Part shown: piece after piece, positions 8,482 through 16,199 of the stretch | How the letters are laid out: the number at the start of each line of letters is the position of its first letter | Position numbering within the stretch: the first letter of the stretch is position 1 | Source of the DNA: Winogradskyella sp. | GTDB taxonomy: Bacteria > Bacteroidota > Bacteroidia > Flavobacteriales > Flavobacteriaceae | Length of the DNA stretch: 33,394 nt | NCBI GenBank assembly: GCA_002722255.1 | Contig: PBLD01000001.1 | Span: 740,659 to 774,052, forward strand | Reading direction: 5' to 3' | The notes under the pieces: generated by a model | What the model saw: only the letters and a program-made list of their open reading frames with translations | Databases searched by the model: none | What the model was told of the DNA's origin: nothing | Program-made: the position numbers and the translations under genes

Positions 8482-9496
8482 ATTATTATTTTTTCTACTA
8501 CTTCCAACACTTTGTTTTTCTCAAACAATAACAGGTATTATTTTAGATGCCTCAACCAATAACCCTCTAGAAACTGTAGCTGTTTATTTTGATAACACAA
8601 CTATTGGAACTACTACGGATGCTAAAGGGAAATTTTCCATAAGTTATTCTGACGCCATACAATCTCCTTTAGTCATTTCTTATTTGGGTTACGAAAAAGT
8701 AATTATTGAAGATTATAGAACCAAGAGCGATATAACAATAAAACTAAAGTCTACAGATGTAAGTCTGGATGAGGTGTTTATAGACTTTGACGACGGATTA
8801 ACCAGAAGACAAAAGCTTCGTCTATTTAGAAAAGAGTTTTTAGGAAGTTCAAAGTATGGGAAATCCTGTAAGATTTTAAACGAGAAAGACATCTTTTTAC
8901 GCTACGATAAACAAAAGAAAACATTATATGCAAGTGCAGATGTACCTATAATTATAAAGAACAAAGCCCTTCAGTACGAGATATCTTTTGATATGATAGA
9001 CTTTGAGGCTATTTTCCGATTCGCTAATTTAAAAGAGCAAGATTTTGCCTTAGATAGGGTAGCTTATGCTGGCACATCATACTACAAAAACCTAGAAAAG
9101 TCAGATAAAAAAAGGACAAAAAGAGCACGAGAGAAAGTATATAAAGGATCTGTACAGCATTTTATGAGAGCTCTATTTCATAAAAATCTTAAAGAAGAAG
9201 GTTATGAGATTTATAGTCAGGGCTTTAAGGTAGGTGATTATAAGTATTTTAAAATTGAAGAAAAAGATAGTTCTGGTCTTAAAGAGGTTTCACTAAAACA
9301 AAAAGTATCTATTTTATACGACCGAAAAGAGCAGAGTGATATAAATGTATACGTAGATAGCTTTTTGTTAGATGCATACGGAAATTATTCGGCTATAAGA
9401 GGTGTTTATTTTAATGGTGCCATGGGAAGCCAGCGTATGGGAGATACTTTGCCTTTGGATTATGGGTTGAGCACAAAAAAAGAAACTCAGAACTAA
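8471..9496 (+). CDS. Exported protein with carboxypeptidase-regulatory-like domain
   Basis: A 341-residue protein with a signal peptide (MISRLLFFLLLPTLCFSQ, probable cleavage after residue 17-18). A beta-sandwich of the CarboxypepD_reg-like type follows at about 19-95: TITGIILDASTNNPLETVAV, then TDAKGKFSI and ISYLGYEKV. The same module begins TonB-dependent SusC-type receptors, but here there is no plug or barrel. The remaining 240 residues are rich in Lys, Asp and Tyr and have no motif I recognise. It should act in the periplasm or outer membrane. Its start overlaps the OlsF-like gene by 11 nt, indicating co-transcription; a link to lipid or envelope remodelling is inference. A terminator hairpin encloses its stop codon. 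Confidence 0.8.
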   Translation: MISRLLFFLLLPTLCFSQTITGIILDASTNNPLETVAVYFDNTTIGTTTDAKGKFSISYSDAIQSPLVISYLGYEKVIIEDYRTKSDITIKLKSTDVSLDEVFIDFDDGLTRRQKLRLFRKEFLGSSKYGKSCKILNEKDIFLRYDKQKKTLYASADVPIIIKNKALQYEISFDMIDFEAIFRFANLKEQDFALDRVAYAGTSYYKNLEKSDKKRTKRAREKVYKGSVQHFMRALFHKNLKEEGYEIYSQGFKVGDYKYFKIEEKDSSGLKEVSLKQKVSILYDRKEQSDINVYVDSFLLDAYGNYSAIRGVYFNGAMGSQRMGDTLPLDYGLSTKKETQN

Positions 9497-9512
9497 ATAA
9501 TTCTGAGTTTTA
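9483..9512. terminator. Bidirectional terminator overlapping a stop codon
   Basis: Ten-bp stem AAACTCAGAA (9483-9492) / TTCTGAGTTT (9501-9510). The loop contains the TAA stop of the plus-strand gene. Read on the minus strand it is followed by C then seven T, so it also ends the minus-strand gene that stops at 9534. Confidence 0.8.
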
Positions 9513-9533
9513 AGAATTTCAAGGATTCAATAA

Positions 9534-10076
9534 TTACTTCTTGCCGAATAACTTACTAAAAAAACCTTTGGTTTTTTCTTTGGCTTCGTTATAGGTTTCT
9601 TTTGCATCTTCTGCTAGGTCTTCTAGTTTTTCCTCTGCTTCATCAGCAAATTCACTTATTTTTTCACTAGCCTCATTTGCAAACTCTTTAGCTTTAACCT
9701 TAGCTTCCTCATACGTTTCTTTGGCATCTTCAGCAAATTCCGCCACCTTTTCTTTTGCAGAATCAGTAAACTTATCTAACTTTTCTTCTGCTTCTTCGGT
9801 AAATTCAGAAGCTTTTTCTTTAGCATTACTGTAAATTTCTTTAGCATCTTCATTAAGAAACTCAGTTGCTTTGTCTTTAGCTTTTCCGAATAATTCTTTG
9901 GCATCATCAGCAAGTTCTCCCGCTTTTTCCTTTGCAGCATCTAAAGCTTCAGAAGCACTCTCATGTAAGTCTTTTGCTTTTTCAGAAGTAGTTTCTGAAG
10001 TTTCATTAATAGTTTCTTTAGCTTTTTCTACAGCATCATTTGCTTGGTCTTCTAAATTTTTGTTTTCTTCTGTCAT
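9534..10076 (-). CDS. Amphipathic 11-mer repeat protein (LEA/apolipoprotein-like helix)
   Basis: About 180 residues made almost entirely of Ala, Glu, Lys, Asp and Phe/Tyr, with no signal peptide. DAKE recurs at residues 58, 77, 117 and 157. Phe/Leu anchors fall 11, 11 and 18 apart, giving two consecutive 40-residue superrepeats (77-116 and 117-156) plus partial copies on both sides. This is the pattern of a long amphipathic helix with an 11-residue (3-turn) register, as in LEA group 3 proteins. The tail GFFSKLFGKK is basic and aromatic and could bind membranes. I infer a stress-protective or membrane-coating role; no catalytic residues. A TTG six nt upstream would give MT in front, but ATG 10076 is the natural start. 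Coding is credible because the repeat is kept at protein level in this strand only. Confidence 0.8.
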   Translation of the reverse strand: MTEENKNLEDQANDAVEKAKETINETSETTSEKAKDLHESASEALDAAKEKAGELADDAKELFGKAKDKATEFLNEDAKEIYSNAKEKASEFTEEAEEKLDKFTDSAKEKVAEFAEDAKETYEEAKVKAKEFANEASEKISEFADEAEEKLEDLAEDAKETYNEAKEKTKGFFSKLFGKK

Positions 10077-10131
10077 TGTCAATGGTTTTAGTAGTAATTA
10101 TATGTTGAAGAATGTGTAAAATTGTTACAGA

Positions 10132-10518
10132 TTATTTAAATGCTTGGTCTACTGGCTCCCAAAGTTCTATTTTGTTTCCATCATTGTCTAATATCCAGCC
10201 AAAATTTCCGTAATCGTATTCTTCCATTTCTCCTACTATTGTGACACCTTCTTCTTTTAAAGTCACTAATAATTCTTTTAAATTTTCTACTCTATAGTTA
10301 AACATAAAGTCTTTTTTAGAAGGCTCATAGTACTTTGTGTCCTCTGCAAACGGACTCCATTGTGTAGAACAATCGTTACCATCTTGGTCTTTCCACCAAA
10401 AGGTACAACCATAGGCATCAGTGTTAAAACCTAGGTGTTTTTTATACCAATCTTTTGAGGCTTGCGGATCTTTTGTTTTAAAAAATAATCCACCAATTCC
10501 TGTTACTCGTTTTTTCAT
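10132..10518 (-). CDS. VOC-family (glyoxalase/bleomycin-resistance fold) protein
   Basis: A 128-residue single vicinal-oxygen-chelate module pair. It starts VTGIGGLFFKTKDPQASKDW, continues with YKKHLGF, and ends with the usual Gly-Asn-Lys-hairpin and metal-site glutamate (DNDGNKIELWEP). A central tryptophan-rich segment (TFWWKDQDG) is typical of flavobacterial members. Function in such stand-alone proteins is usually unknown; lactoylglutathione-lyase activity should not be assumed. One nt separates it from the DUF1801 gene upstream, so the two are certainly one transcript. Confidence 0.85.
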   Translation of the reverse strand: MKKRVTGIGGLFFKTKDPQASKDWYKKHLGFNTDAYGCTFWWKDQDGNDCSTQWSPFAEDTKYYEPSKKDFMFNYRVENLKELLVTLKEEGVTIVGEMEEYDYGNFGWILDNDGNKIELWEPVDQAFK

Positions 10519-10519
10519 T

Positions 10520-10978
10520 TTATTTTTTCTTTAAGGCTGATTCATAAATATTTATCCATTCTTCACTACTCATCTTTTTAGTAAGTTCACCAATGAGCTC
10601 AAATGGGATTTCATCCATTTTTTTAAAACGAATACAACTTTTACCCATGTCTAATTTGCGTTTACAATGCTTAGGATACTCACCAACAAACCAATCTAGT
10701 AATTCTTTCTTAGCATAAATGCCCATATGGTATAAGTTTACAGAGTTTTTTTGAGACGCAAAACTCATAAATGGCAAAGGTGTTTTTGGATCACAATGGT
10801 AACCATCAGGATAAACAGAGTGAGGCACGTAGTAGCCAATCATTTTGTATTGCATGCCTTCTTCAAACCCTTTAGGTAAGTTATCATTTATAACCTTACG
10901 AAGTTTTTTGAGCGTGTCTTGTCGTTCTTCTGGCACCTGGCTTATATAATCTTCTGGTGATGTTGCGTCGTATTGCAT
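10520..10978 (-). CDS. DUF1801-domain protein (YdhG-like)
   Basis: A 152-residue cytoplasmic protein of the DUF1801 family, which shares a fold with frataxin-like and YdhG proteins. Recognisable segments: a leading YISQVPEERQDTLKKLRKVI helix, then FEEGMQYKMIGYYVP, FMSFASQKNSVNLYHMGIY, and the end MGKSCIRFKKMDEIP. The family has no proven biochemical role. In transcription order it lies between the DUF4199 membrane protein (20-nt gap) and the VOC gene (1-nt gap), a cluster often seen as small accessory housekeeping genes. Confidence 0.85.
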   Translation of the reverse strand: MQYDATSPEDYISQVPEERQDTLKKLRKVINDNLPKGFEEGMQYKMIGYYVPHSVYPDGYHCDPKTPLPFMSFASQKNSVNLYHMGIYAKKELLDWFVGEYPKHCKRKLDMGKSCIRFKKMDEIPFELIGELTKKMSSEEWINIYESALKKK

Positions 10979-10998
10979 TTTATAGATTGATTTAGTAG

Positions 10999-11505
10999 TT
11001 ATTTTCTTTGAAGGATTAATCCTGAAATTAAAGATATAATAAATCCTATTATAAATACAGTAAAAAACATAATGGTAGCCATAAAGCCTGAACCTCCATA
11101 GTTTTCCATTTGGGTAGTTAATTCAGTTTTTTTGTTTTCAAGTTCTTTACCAGAGTATAACGTTTCGTAACTTTCCAAAGTTTTTGCTAAATAGTCTTCT
11201 GCAAAATCTGGATTGATAACGGTTGTGTACAAATAATCAACTAGTCCAACACCAAGACCAACAAAAGCAGATATTAAAACACCAATTAAAAGTGCTTTAC
11301 CAAAAGTTACTTTTCCGTCATTAACTTTATCTCTAAAATGTTTGATTCCAAAATAAACAAAGGATAAAGAAGCTACCATTGAGCCATAGCCAATAATTTC
11401 TTGAGTAGTGTAACTTAAGCCACCACCAAAAGTTAGTGCTAATCCAAAAATAACGGCTCCAAGTATTAATCCATAGCCGCCAAATTTAAGTACTGTATTT
11501 TTCAT
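10999..11505 (-). CDS. DUF4199-family four-helix membrane protein
   Basis: A 168-residue integral membrane protein with hydrophobic segments at about 8-30, 36-55, 68-92 and 140-165. A charged hydrophilic region between the third and fourth helices (residues 100-138; rich in Glu, Lys, Thr) should form a loop. The layout FGKALLIGVLISAFVGLG with a Gly-rich third helix matches DUF4199, a Bacteroidota-specific family of unknown function. It is the first gene of the minus-strand group 9534-11505. The gap to the LuxR-type gene upstream is 101 bp and carries a -7 box and a pair of direct repeats, suggesting regulated transcription. Confidence 0.8.
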   Translation of the reverse strand: MKNTVLKFGGYGLILGAVIFGLALTFGGGLSYTTQEIIGYGSMVASLSFVYFGIKHFRDKVNDGKVTFGKALLIGVLISAFVGLGVGLVDYLYTTVINPDFAEDYLAKTLESYETLYSGKELENKKTELTTQMENYGGSGFMATIMFFTVFIIGFIISLISGLILQRK

Positions 11506-11527
11506 GATTTTTGTTTTTAGTTAGTGT

Positions 11528-11535
11528 CAAAAGTA
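11528..11535 (-). promoter_or_regulatory. Candidate -7 element of the DUF4199 gene without a -33 box
   Basis: On the minus strand TACTTTTG fits TAnnTTTG, 22 nt above the ATG at 11505. No TTG occurs at 17-23 bp upstream; the nearest is 36 bp away. Promoters with this defect often need an activator. Confidence 0.45.
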
Positions 11536-11560
11536 GTTTTTGCAGTTAATTTTTGGCTCA

Positions 11561-11591
11561 TACTAAAGTACCAAAGAAGTAGTACTAAAGT
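11561..11591. promoter_or_regulatory. Paired direct repeat, candidate activator site
   Basis: TACTAAAGT at 11561-11569 and again at 11583-11591, start-to-start 22 bp, which is two helical turns. Partial copies (CAAAGAAGT, AAAAGTA) lie between and beyond. The copies sit about 40 and 62 bp upstream of the inferred transcript start of the DUF4199 gene and just below the stop of a LuxR-type regulator gene. Confidence 0.45.
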
Positions 11592-11606
11592 CTAAAAGTA
11601 TATGTA

Positions 11607-12017
11607 TTATATGATATTGAGAGATTTTGCTATTTGAACTGCTTGCGTTCTGCGTTTTGCATTTAGCTTTACTAATAAATTTGAAACGTGAGTTTTAATG
11701 GTGCTTTCTGAAAGAAAAAGTTTTTCACCAATTTCTTTATTAGATAGACCGTCAGAAATATATTGAAGAACCTCATACTCTCTGGTTGTAATATCTAACT
11801 CTTTTATTTTGTTTTCATCAACTTCGGTTGAATTTGATGCGCTCTTATGAAGTGATTTTTTATTGATATAAATACCAATAAAGAAAAACGTTAGTGCAAT
11901 AATTGATACCACAACTTCAGTACTAATATTTCCTATTGTTAAGGTATATTTACTAAACTGAAATAGCAATAATATTGCTAAAATCAACAATCCAAAAACA
12001 AGAATGGTTTTCTTCAT
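11607..12017 (-). CDS. Membrane-anchored LuxR-type HTH regulator
   Basis: A 136-residue protein. Two hydrophobic helices (about 4-21 and 32-51) are followed by a short linker and a C-terminal LuxR/GerE helix-turn-helix (about 72-136): [51 protein letters not shown]. No receiver or ligand-binding domain precedes the DNA-binding part, so it is not a response regulator. The signal is probably sensed through the membrane helices or a partner. The stop lies 101 bp above the DUF4199 gene, whose promoter region carries direct repeats; regulation of that gene is inference. It is 9 nt downstream of the dehydrogenase gene, probably in the same operon. Confidence 0.85.
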   Translation of the reverse strand: MKKTILVFGLLILAILLLFQFSKYTLTIGNISTEVVVSIIALTFFFIGIYINKKSLHKSASNSTEVDENKIKELDITTREYEVLQYISDGLSNKEIGEKLFLSESTIKTHVSNLLVKLNAKRRTQAVQIAKSLNII

Positions 12018-12026
12018 GTTTTAAAA

Positions 12027-12965
12027 TTAGCAAAATTTTGTTTTAATTTTATCTACGATGGTTTGCGCAAGTTTAATATTGCTCTCAAGCGTCCAGCCTG
12101 CTACATGAGGTGTTAGAAGTACATTTTCTGCATTAATAAGATATTCAAAAGCTGTGGGCATTTTGCTTGATGTGAAAAGGTTTTCAAAAGACGACTTTTC
12201 GTATTCTAAAACATCTAATCCAGCACCTAGGATTTTACCAGTTTCTAAAGCGTTAACCAAATCAGCTGTTACAACACTTTTACCACGAGCTGTATTGATA
12301 AGCCAAAACGGCTTTTTAAATTTATTGATGAATTCTGAATTTACCATGTTTATCGTTAATTCAGTTTGTGGTGTATGTAGGCTTAAGACATCTGCTTTTT
12401 CCTGAAGATCGCTAAGCGATATTTGGGCAGCATTCTCATCACCAACATTGGCTTTAATATCATAACAAAGCACTTCCACATCAAAACCTCTTAGCTTTTT
12501 CGCAAAGGCTTTGCCCATATTACCATAACCGATTAAGCCAACTGTTTTGCCATCCAGCTCTATACCTCTGTTGTCTTCTCTTAGCCATTTGCCTTGCCTT
12601 ACTTCACGATCTGCTTTGTTCAATTTATTAAAAAGCGATAATAACATACCTAAGGCATGCTCACCAACAGCATTTCTATTACCTTCTGGTGCGGAAATTA
12701 AATGCACATCTTTTTTTTCAGCGTAATCACAGTCAATATTTTCTAAACCAGCACCAACACGACCTATGAATTTAAGATTTGTAGCCGCATTTAAAAATTG
12801 TTGATCAATGGTAAACCGACTTCTTATAATAATGCCATCATAGGTTTCAATTTTAGCTTCAATTTCTGATTTTGATGACGTGTAGTCTTCATGATTGGTA
12901 AACCCTAAATCATTTAGCTGATTTAAAAGTAGCGGATGGTTTTTGTCTAAATGGAGAATCTTCAT
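12027..12965 (-). CDS. D-2-hydroxyacid dehydrogenase (phosphoglycerate-dehydrogenase-like)
   Basis: NAD-dependent oxidoreductase, 312 residues, cytoplasmic. Rossmann motif GLIGYGNMG at 143-151. The catalytic triad of the family is visible as Arg227 (NTARGKS), a Glu near 254 (GLDVLEYE) and His287 (LTPHVAGW). Substrate-binding loop GRVGAGLENID at 68-78. It lacks the C-terminal ACT domain of long SerA enzymes, so it is a short form; substrate could be 3-phosphoglycerate or another 2-oxo acid. The nearby cupin gene does not help to choose. It lies downstream of the cupin gene, from which a 59-bp spacer holds a repeat-like element. Confidence 0.9.
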   Translation of the reverse strand: MKILHLDKNHPLLLNQLNDLGFTNHEDYTSSKSEIEAKIETYDGIIIRSRFTIDQQFLNAATNLKFIGRVGAGLENIDCDYAEKKDVHLISAPEGNRNAVGEHALGMLLSLFNKLNKADREVRQGKWLREDNRGIELDGKTVGLIGYGNMGKAFAKKLRGFDVEVLCYDIKANVGDENAAQISLSDLQEKADVLSLHTPQTELTINMVNSEFINKFKKPFWLINTARGKSVVTADLVNALETGKILGAGLDVLEYEKSSFENLFTSSKMPTAFEYLINAENVLLTPHVAGWTLESNIKLAQTIVDKIKTKFC

Positions 12966-12973
12966 AGGTGTTT

Positions 12974-13024
12974 TGTCATTCTGAATTTATTTCAGAGTCT
13001 TTTCTAGTATAGAGATACTAAAAC
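12974..13024. repeat. Degenerate interspersed-repeat-like element between cupin and dehydrogenase genes
   Basis: The gap begins with TGTCATTCTGAATTTATTTC, then AGAGTCT, an imperfect centre around TCTA gta TAGA, and a decayed right half (GATACTAAAAC). The shape resembles small palindromic interspersed repeats that I recall from flavobacterial genomes (a GTCATTCTGAA... start with a mirrored end). The right half is degraded here. Copy number elsewhere in the genome cannot be seen. Confidence 0.4.
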
Positions 13025-13390
13025 TTAAATCTTAGGATAATGTGTTTGCGTCTTTTCGTGTTTTATGGTTCCGGTATGTGCTGTACTTAGTTTTTCAAAA
13101 AGCAATACATGTACCTCTTCATCGTTTTTCGTGTAAGGGTTATGCTCTACACCTTTTGGAACAACAATTAATTCGCCTTCTTTAACAACTTCTGTACGGT
13201 CTCTAAATTGCATATAGAGTGTGCCTTTGATGACTTGAAATAATTCGTCTTCATCATCATGACTATGCCATACAAACTCGCCTTTTAATTTGGCTAGAAT
13301 TACTTGCATATCATCCACTACAGCTATCTGATGCGGATGCCAGTTTTTATCGAATTTTGAAAATTTTTCTTTGATGTTTATTGCTTTCAT
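13025..13390 (-). CDS. Small single-domain cupin protein
   Basis: A 121-residue beta-barrel. Cupin motif 1 is WHSHDDEDELFQVIKGTL at about 41-58, with metal-ligand-type His and Glu. Motif 2 is PKGVEHNPYTKNDEEVHVL, giving the last His. Before it, an N-terminal helix-strand (INIKEKFSKFDKNWHPHQIA) is typical of the flavobacterial group. No enzymatic activity can be assigned; sugar or small-acid binding or a regulatory role are equally possible. It follows mgtE with a 27-nt gap, so it is probably co-transcribed. Confidence 0.87.
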   Translation of the reverse strand: MKAINIKEKFSKFDKNWHPHQIAVVDDMQVILAKLKGEFVWHSHDDEDELFQVIKGTLYMQFRDRTEVVKEGELIVVPKGVEHNPYTKNDEEVHVLLFEKLSTAHTGTIKHEKTQTHYPKI

Positions 13391-13417
13391 GAAGTAAAGT
13401 TACGAAAGCAGTTACAA

Positions 13418-14788
13418 TTAGATACCCAAAATCAATTTGGCAATCCAGAAATAAATCAGGATTCCAAAAATATCGTTGCTAGTGGTAATAAATGGTCCTG
13501 TTGCAATAGCAGGATCTATGCCTCTTTTGTCTAAAAAAAGCGGGACGAAAGTTCCAATCAATCCAGCAACAATAATTACAGCAATTAAAGATACTGAGAT
13601 GGCTAAAGCTGTATTAAATTCACCTTTGGTAATCCAAACAAAAATGAAAAGAAACAAGGCTAAAATAGTTCCATTAAGTGCTGCAAGGAGCATTTCTTTT
13701 ATTAAACGTTTGTTGACGCTTCCTTTTACATCGTCATTGGCAAGACCTTGTACAATAATTGCACTAGATTGTACACCTACATTACCAGCCATTGCTGCAA
13801 TAAGTGGTGTAAAAAAGAACAAAACAGCATACTTGCTGAAGGCTTCTTGAAAGCCTTCCATTATTAAAAAAGCTCCAACTCCACCAACTAAACCTAAGAA
13901 TAACCATGGTAAACGAGCTCTGGTAAGATCAAAAATACTGTCATCAGAATCTACATCCTGTGTAATACCTGCTGCTAACTGATAATCTTTATCTGCTTCT
14001 TCTTTTAAGACATCAACGATATCGTCAATGGTAATTCTACCTAAAAGTGTTTGGTTATCATCAACCACAGGAATGGCTTCTAAATCGTATTTTGCCATAA
14101 CTCTAGCCACATCTTCAGCATCATCTTTTACGTTTACATAGTCTACATTATCCTTGGCTATGTCTGCAATTTTCTGATCACTTTTGGCAACAATTAAATC
14201 TTTAAGTGATAGGCGACCAATTAATTTTTCTTCTTTATTAACCACATAAATAGAATGCACGCGAGTAACATCTTTAGCTTGTCCTCTTATACGACGTAAG
14301 CAACCAGCAACTGTCCAGGTTTCGTAGACTTTAACGAGCTCTTTTGCCATTAAACCACCAGCAGTATCATCATCATAGGTTAGAAGCTCTCTAATCTCTG
14401 CTTTATGCTCTTCGTCTTCTATTTGGGAGATTACAGCTTGTTGTCTTTCCTCTGGCAGTTCTGCAATAATATCTGCGGCATCATCGGTATCTAGCTCTTC
14501 AATTTCTTCGGCGATTTCTTTTGCCGATAGATTTTTTAAAACTTTCTCACGATTGTCCTCATCAAGTTCCATTAAAACATCAGAGGTCGTTTCAGAATCC
14601 AGAAGTTTTATGACATAAAGCGCATCATCAAGATCGAGTTCATCAAGAATTTCGGCAATATCAGCGTAGTGATACTCGTTTAAAAGTAATTTTAGTTCTT
14701 TGTCGTTTTTGTCTTCGACAAGGACTTCTACTTTTTCAATAAGCTCATCTGTAAGTTGAAATTGTATGTTGTCTTGAGTTTCTTCCAC
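13418..14788 (-). CDS. mgtE: MgtE-family magnesium transporter
   Basis: Mg2+ channel/transporter of the inner membrane, 456 residues, the usual size. N-terminal MgtE_N superhelical domain (about 30-130, repeats such as DEDNREKVLKNLS and DAADIIAELPEER). Then two CBS domains (about 135-255, with RVHSIYVVNKEEKLIGRLSL and LEAIPVVDDNQTLLGRITID), a connecting helix, and five membrane segments from about 285 to 456. The family's conserved pore Asp in the last helix is present (TTSNDIFGILIYF, Asp439). The cytosolic domains close the channel at high Mg2+. It lies between rsmA and the cupin gene; the 69-bp gap to rsmA is filled by an inverted repeat. Confidence 0.96.
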   Translation of the reverse strand: MEETQDNIQFQLTDELIEKVEVLVEDKNDKELKLLLNEYHYADIAEILDELDLDDALYVIKLLDSETTSDVLMELDEDNREKVLKNLSAKEIAEEIEELDTDDAADIIAELPEERQQAVISQIEDEEHKAEIRELLTYDDDTAGGLMAKELVKVYETWTVAGCLRRIRGQAKDVTRVHSIYVVNKEEKLIGRLSLKDLIVAKSDQKIADIAKDNVDYVNVKDDAEDVARVMAKYDLEAIPVVDDNQTLLGRITIDDIVDVLKEEADKDYQLAAGITQDVDSDDSIFDLTRARLPWLFLGLVGGVGAFLIMEGFQEAFSKYAVLFFFTPLIAAMAGNVGVQSSAIIVQGLANDDVKGSVNKRLIKEMLLAALNGTILALFLFIFVWITKGEFNTALAISVSLIAVIIVAGLIGTFVPLFLDKRGIDPAIATGPFITTSNDIFGILIYFWIAKLILGI

Positions 14789-14799
14789 TTGTTTTTTTA

Positions 14800-14850
14800 T
14801 GTTTCTCGATACAATTTCAAAATTTATATTTTGAAATCACTCGAAATGAC
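14800..14850. repeat. Inverted-repeat element filling the rsmA-mgtE gap
   Basis: Inner perfect stem ATTTCAAAAT (14814-14823) / ATTTTGAAAT (14828-14837), loop ttat. Outer imperfect arms: TTTCTCGAT on the left and TCGAAATGAC on the right. The TCGAAATGAC end resembles a family of short dispersed flavobacterial repeats (GTCATTTCGAG...). In the mRNA it makes an intercistronic hairpin with no U-run. Confidence 0.5.
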
Positions 14851-14857
14851 GTAAAAC

Positions 14858-15646
14858 TTAATTTTGGTCGTTTTCAATAAGCGAAGTGAGCTCAATAAAT
14901 TGTGAGACACTTAATTGCTCTGGTCGCTGCCCAAAGATAGTATTTGCTTTTAAATTATCGGAAAGGTTGAAGGTTTTTAAACTATTACGTAATGTTTTTC
15001 TGCGTTGCTGAAAACCTGTTTTCACAACTTTAAAGAATAAAACTTCATCACAAGGCAATGTGAAATTTTCTTTTCGTTTTAGTAATAGTACACCAGAATC
15101 TACTTTTGGTGGCGGATTAAATACTGAAGGCGGCACTGTAAATAAATATTCAGCATCATAAAATGCTTGGGTTAAAACAGAAAGAATGCCATAAATTTTA
15201 GAACCTTCTTTAGAACAAATGCGCTGAGCAACTTCCTTTTGAAACATCCCTGAAAATTCTGGTATTTGATAACGCATCTCTAAAGTTTTAAAAACAATTT
15301 GAGACGATATGTTGTAAGGAAAATTACCAATAATAGCGAAGGGCTGATCTTTAAAAACTTCAGTTAAATCGTACTTTAAAAAATCCTTTTCGTAAATTCT
15401 ATCTGAAAGGTTGAGGTAGTTGTTTTTTAGGTACTCAACTGATTCTGTGTCAATCTCTATAACGTGAGTTTTAATATCTTTTTTGAGAAGATATTTAGTC
15501 AATACACCCATTCCAGGACCAATTTCTAACACGTCTTTATAGCCTTGCAGTGTTAAGGTATCTGCAATTTTTTTGGCAATATTTTCATCTTTTAGAAAAT
15601 GTTGTCCTAAGTGTTTTTTGGCTCTAACTTGATTTTGATTTGACAC
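14858..15646 (-). CDS. rsmA: 16S rRNA dimethyladenosine transferase RsmA (KsgA)
   Basis: SAM-dependent enzyme that dimethylates A1518 and A1519 near the 3' end of 16S rRNA, a late small-subunit maturation step. 262 residues, standard length. SAM-binding EIGPGMG at 41-47, the opening [17 protein letters not shown] and catalytic NFPY at 108-111 (family N-[LF]-P-[YF]) are all present. [14 protein letters not shown] and [11 protein letters not shown] follow in order. The start at 15646 lies 3 nt after the stop of the small membrane-protein gene; it continues with DUF4286 upstream and mgtE downstream, an arrangement common in Flavobacteriia. Confidence 0.97.
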   Translation of the reverse strand: MSNQNQVRAKKHLGQHFLKDENIAKKIADTLTLQGYKDVLEIGPGMGVLTKYLLKKDIKTHVIEIDTESVEYLKNNYLNLSDRIYEKDFLKYDLTEVFKDQPFAIIGNFPYNISSQIVFKTLEMRYQIPEFSGMFQKEVAQRICSKEGSKIYGILSVLTQAFYDAEYLFTVPPSVFNPPPKVDSGVLLLKRKENFTLPCDEVLFFKVVKTGFQQRRKTLRNSLKTFNLSDNLKANTIFGQRPEQLSVSQFIELTSLIENDQN

Positions 15647-15649
15647 TGA

Positions 15650-15850
15650 TTAAGATTGGTTTTTGGGTTCTTTAAGGGAAACAAAAATTATAAATAAAGC
15701 GAATCCTGCACCACATAAAAAGCCACCAATAGTTTCCCAAGGTTCAGAATTATAACAAAAATAAGCAATAATTACACCTAGAAACATCATCAAGATACTT
15801 ATAATTCTTAAGTTTTTTCTGTTATTGTATATTTTCTGATTGAGTGCCAT
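15650..15850 (-). CDS. Small two-helix membrane protein
   Basis: 66 residues. Two hydrophobic segments, at about 15-32 (IISILMMFLGVIIAYF) and 40-58 (IGGFLCGAGFALFIIFVSL), with a positively charged N-terminus (NRKNLR). No recognised domain. Tight spacing (8 nt from the DUF4286 gene, 3 nt to rsmA) and a clear start support that it is a real gene. Function unknown. Confidence 0.75.
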   Translation of the reverse strand: MALNQKIYNNRKNLRIISILMMFLGVIIAYFCYNSEPWETIGGFLCGAGFALFIIFVSLKEPKNQS

Positions 15851-15858
15851 TTTTTGAC

Positions 15859-16182
15859 TTAATTGAAATTTACAGAGTATTCATCTATGACTTCTAATTC
15901 AGTTCTAAAAGCCAACATTTTGTCAGCAAACCGTTTTAGACCATCACCTCTCAGGCGCTCAGCATCTTCAGCATAATATGCATCTAAAGCTTCTCTGGAG
16001 TGTGCCTTATATTGCACAGAATAGGTTATGCCTCCCATGTCTTCTTTTATCAATACTCTTGTGAGTTTGGCATCTACAAATTTGCCTGTGGCTAAAACTT
16101 GTGGAATATGTTCTTTTATCCAAGCTAACCATTCATCGTGAACGGATTCGTCTATGTTTACTGTGACGTTGTATATAATCAT
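15859..16182 (-). CDS. DUF4286-family protein
   Basis: 107 residues. Opens with MIIYNVTVNIDESVHDEWLA and ends with the RGDGLKRFADKMLAFRTEL helix; the middle (ITYSVQYKAHSREALDAYYA) is the family core. This is a Bacteroidota family with a dimeric-ferredoxin-like alpha/beta fold (my inference from the strand-helix order) and no known activity. It sits 17 nt below the lipoprotein gene and 8 nt above the small membrane protein, so it is part of the same operon. Confidence 0.87.
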   Translation of the reverse strand: MIIYNVTVNIDESVHDEWLAWIKEHIPQVLATGKFVDAKLTRVLIKEDMGGITYSVQYKAHSREALDAYYAEDAERLRGDGLKRFADKMLAFRTELEVIDEYSVNFN

Positions 16183-16199
16183 TGTTTAAATATTCAATT

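Noticed and set aside
9871..10119. Plus-strand ORF of 82 codons rich in Ser/Ala/Phe
   Set aside because: It is the complement of the Ala/Lys/Glu repeat gene; the low complexity is inherited from it.
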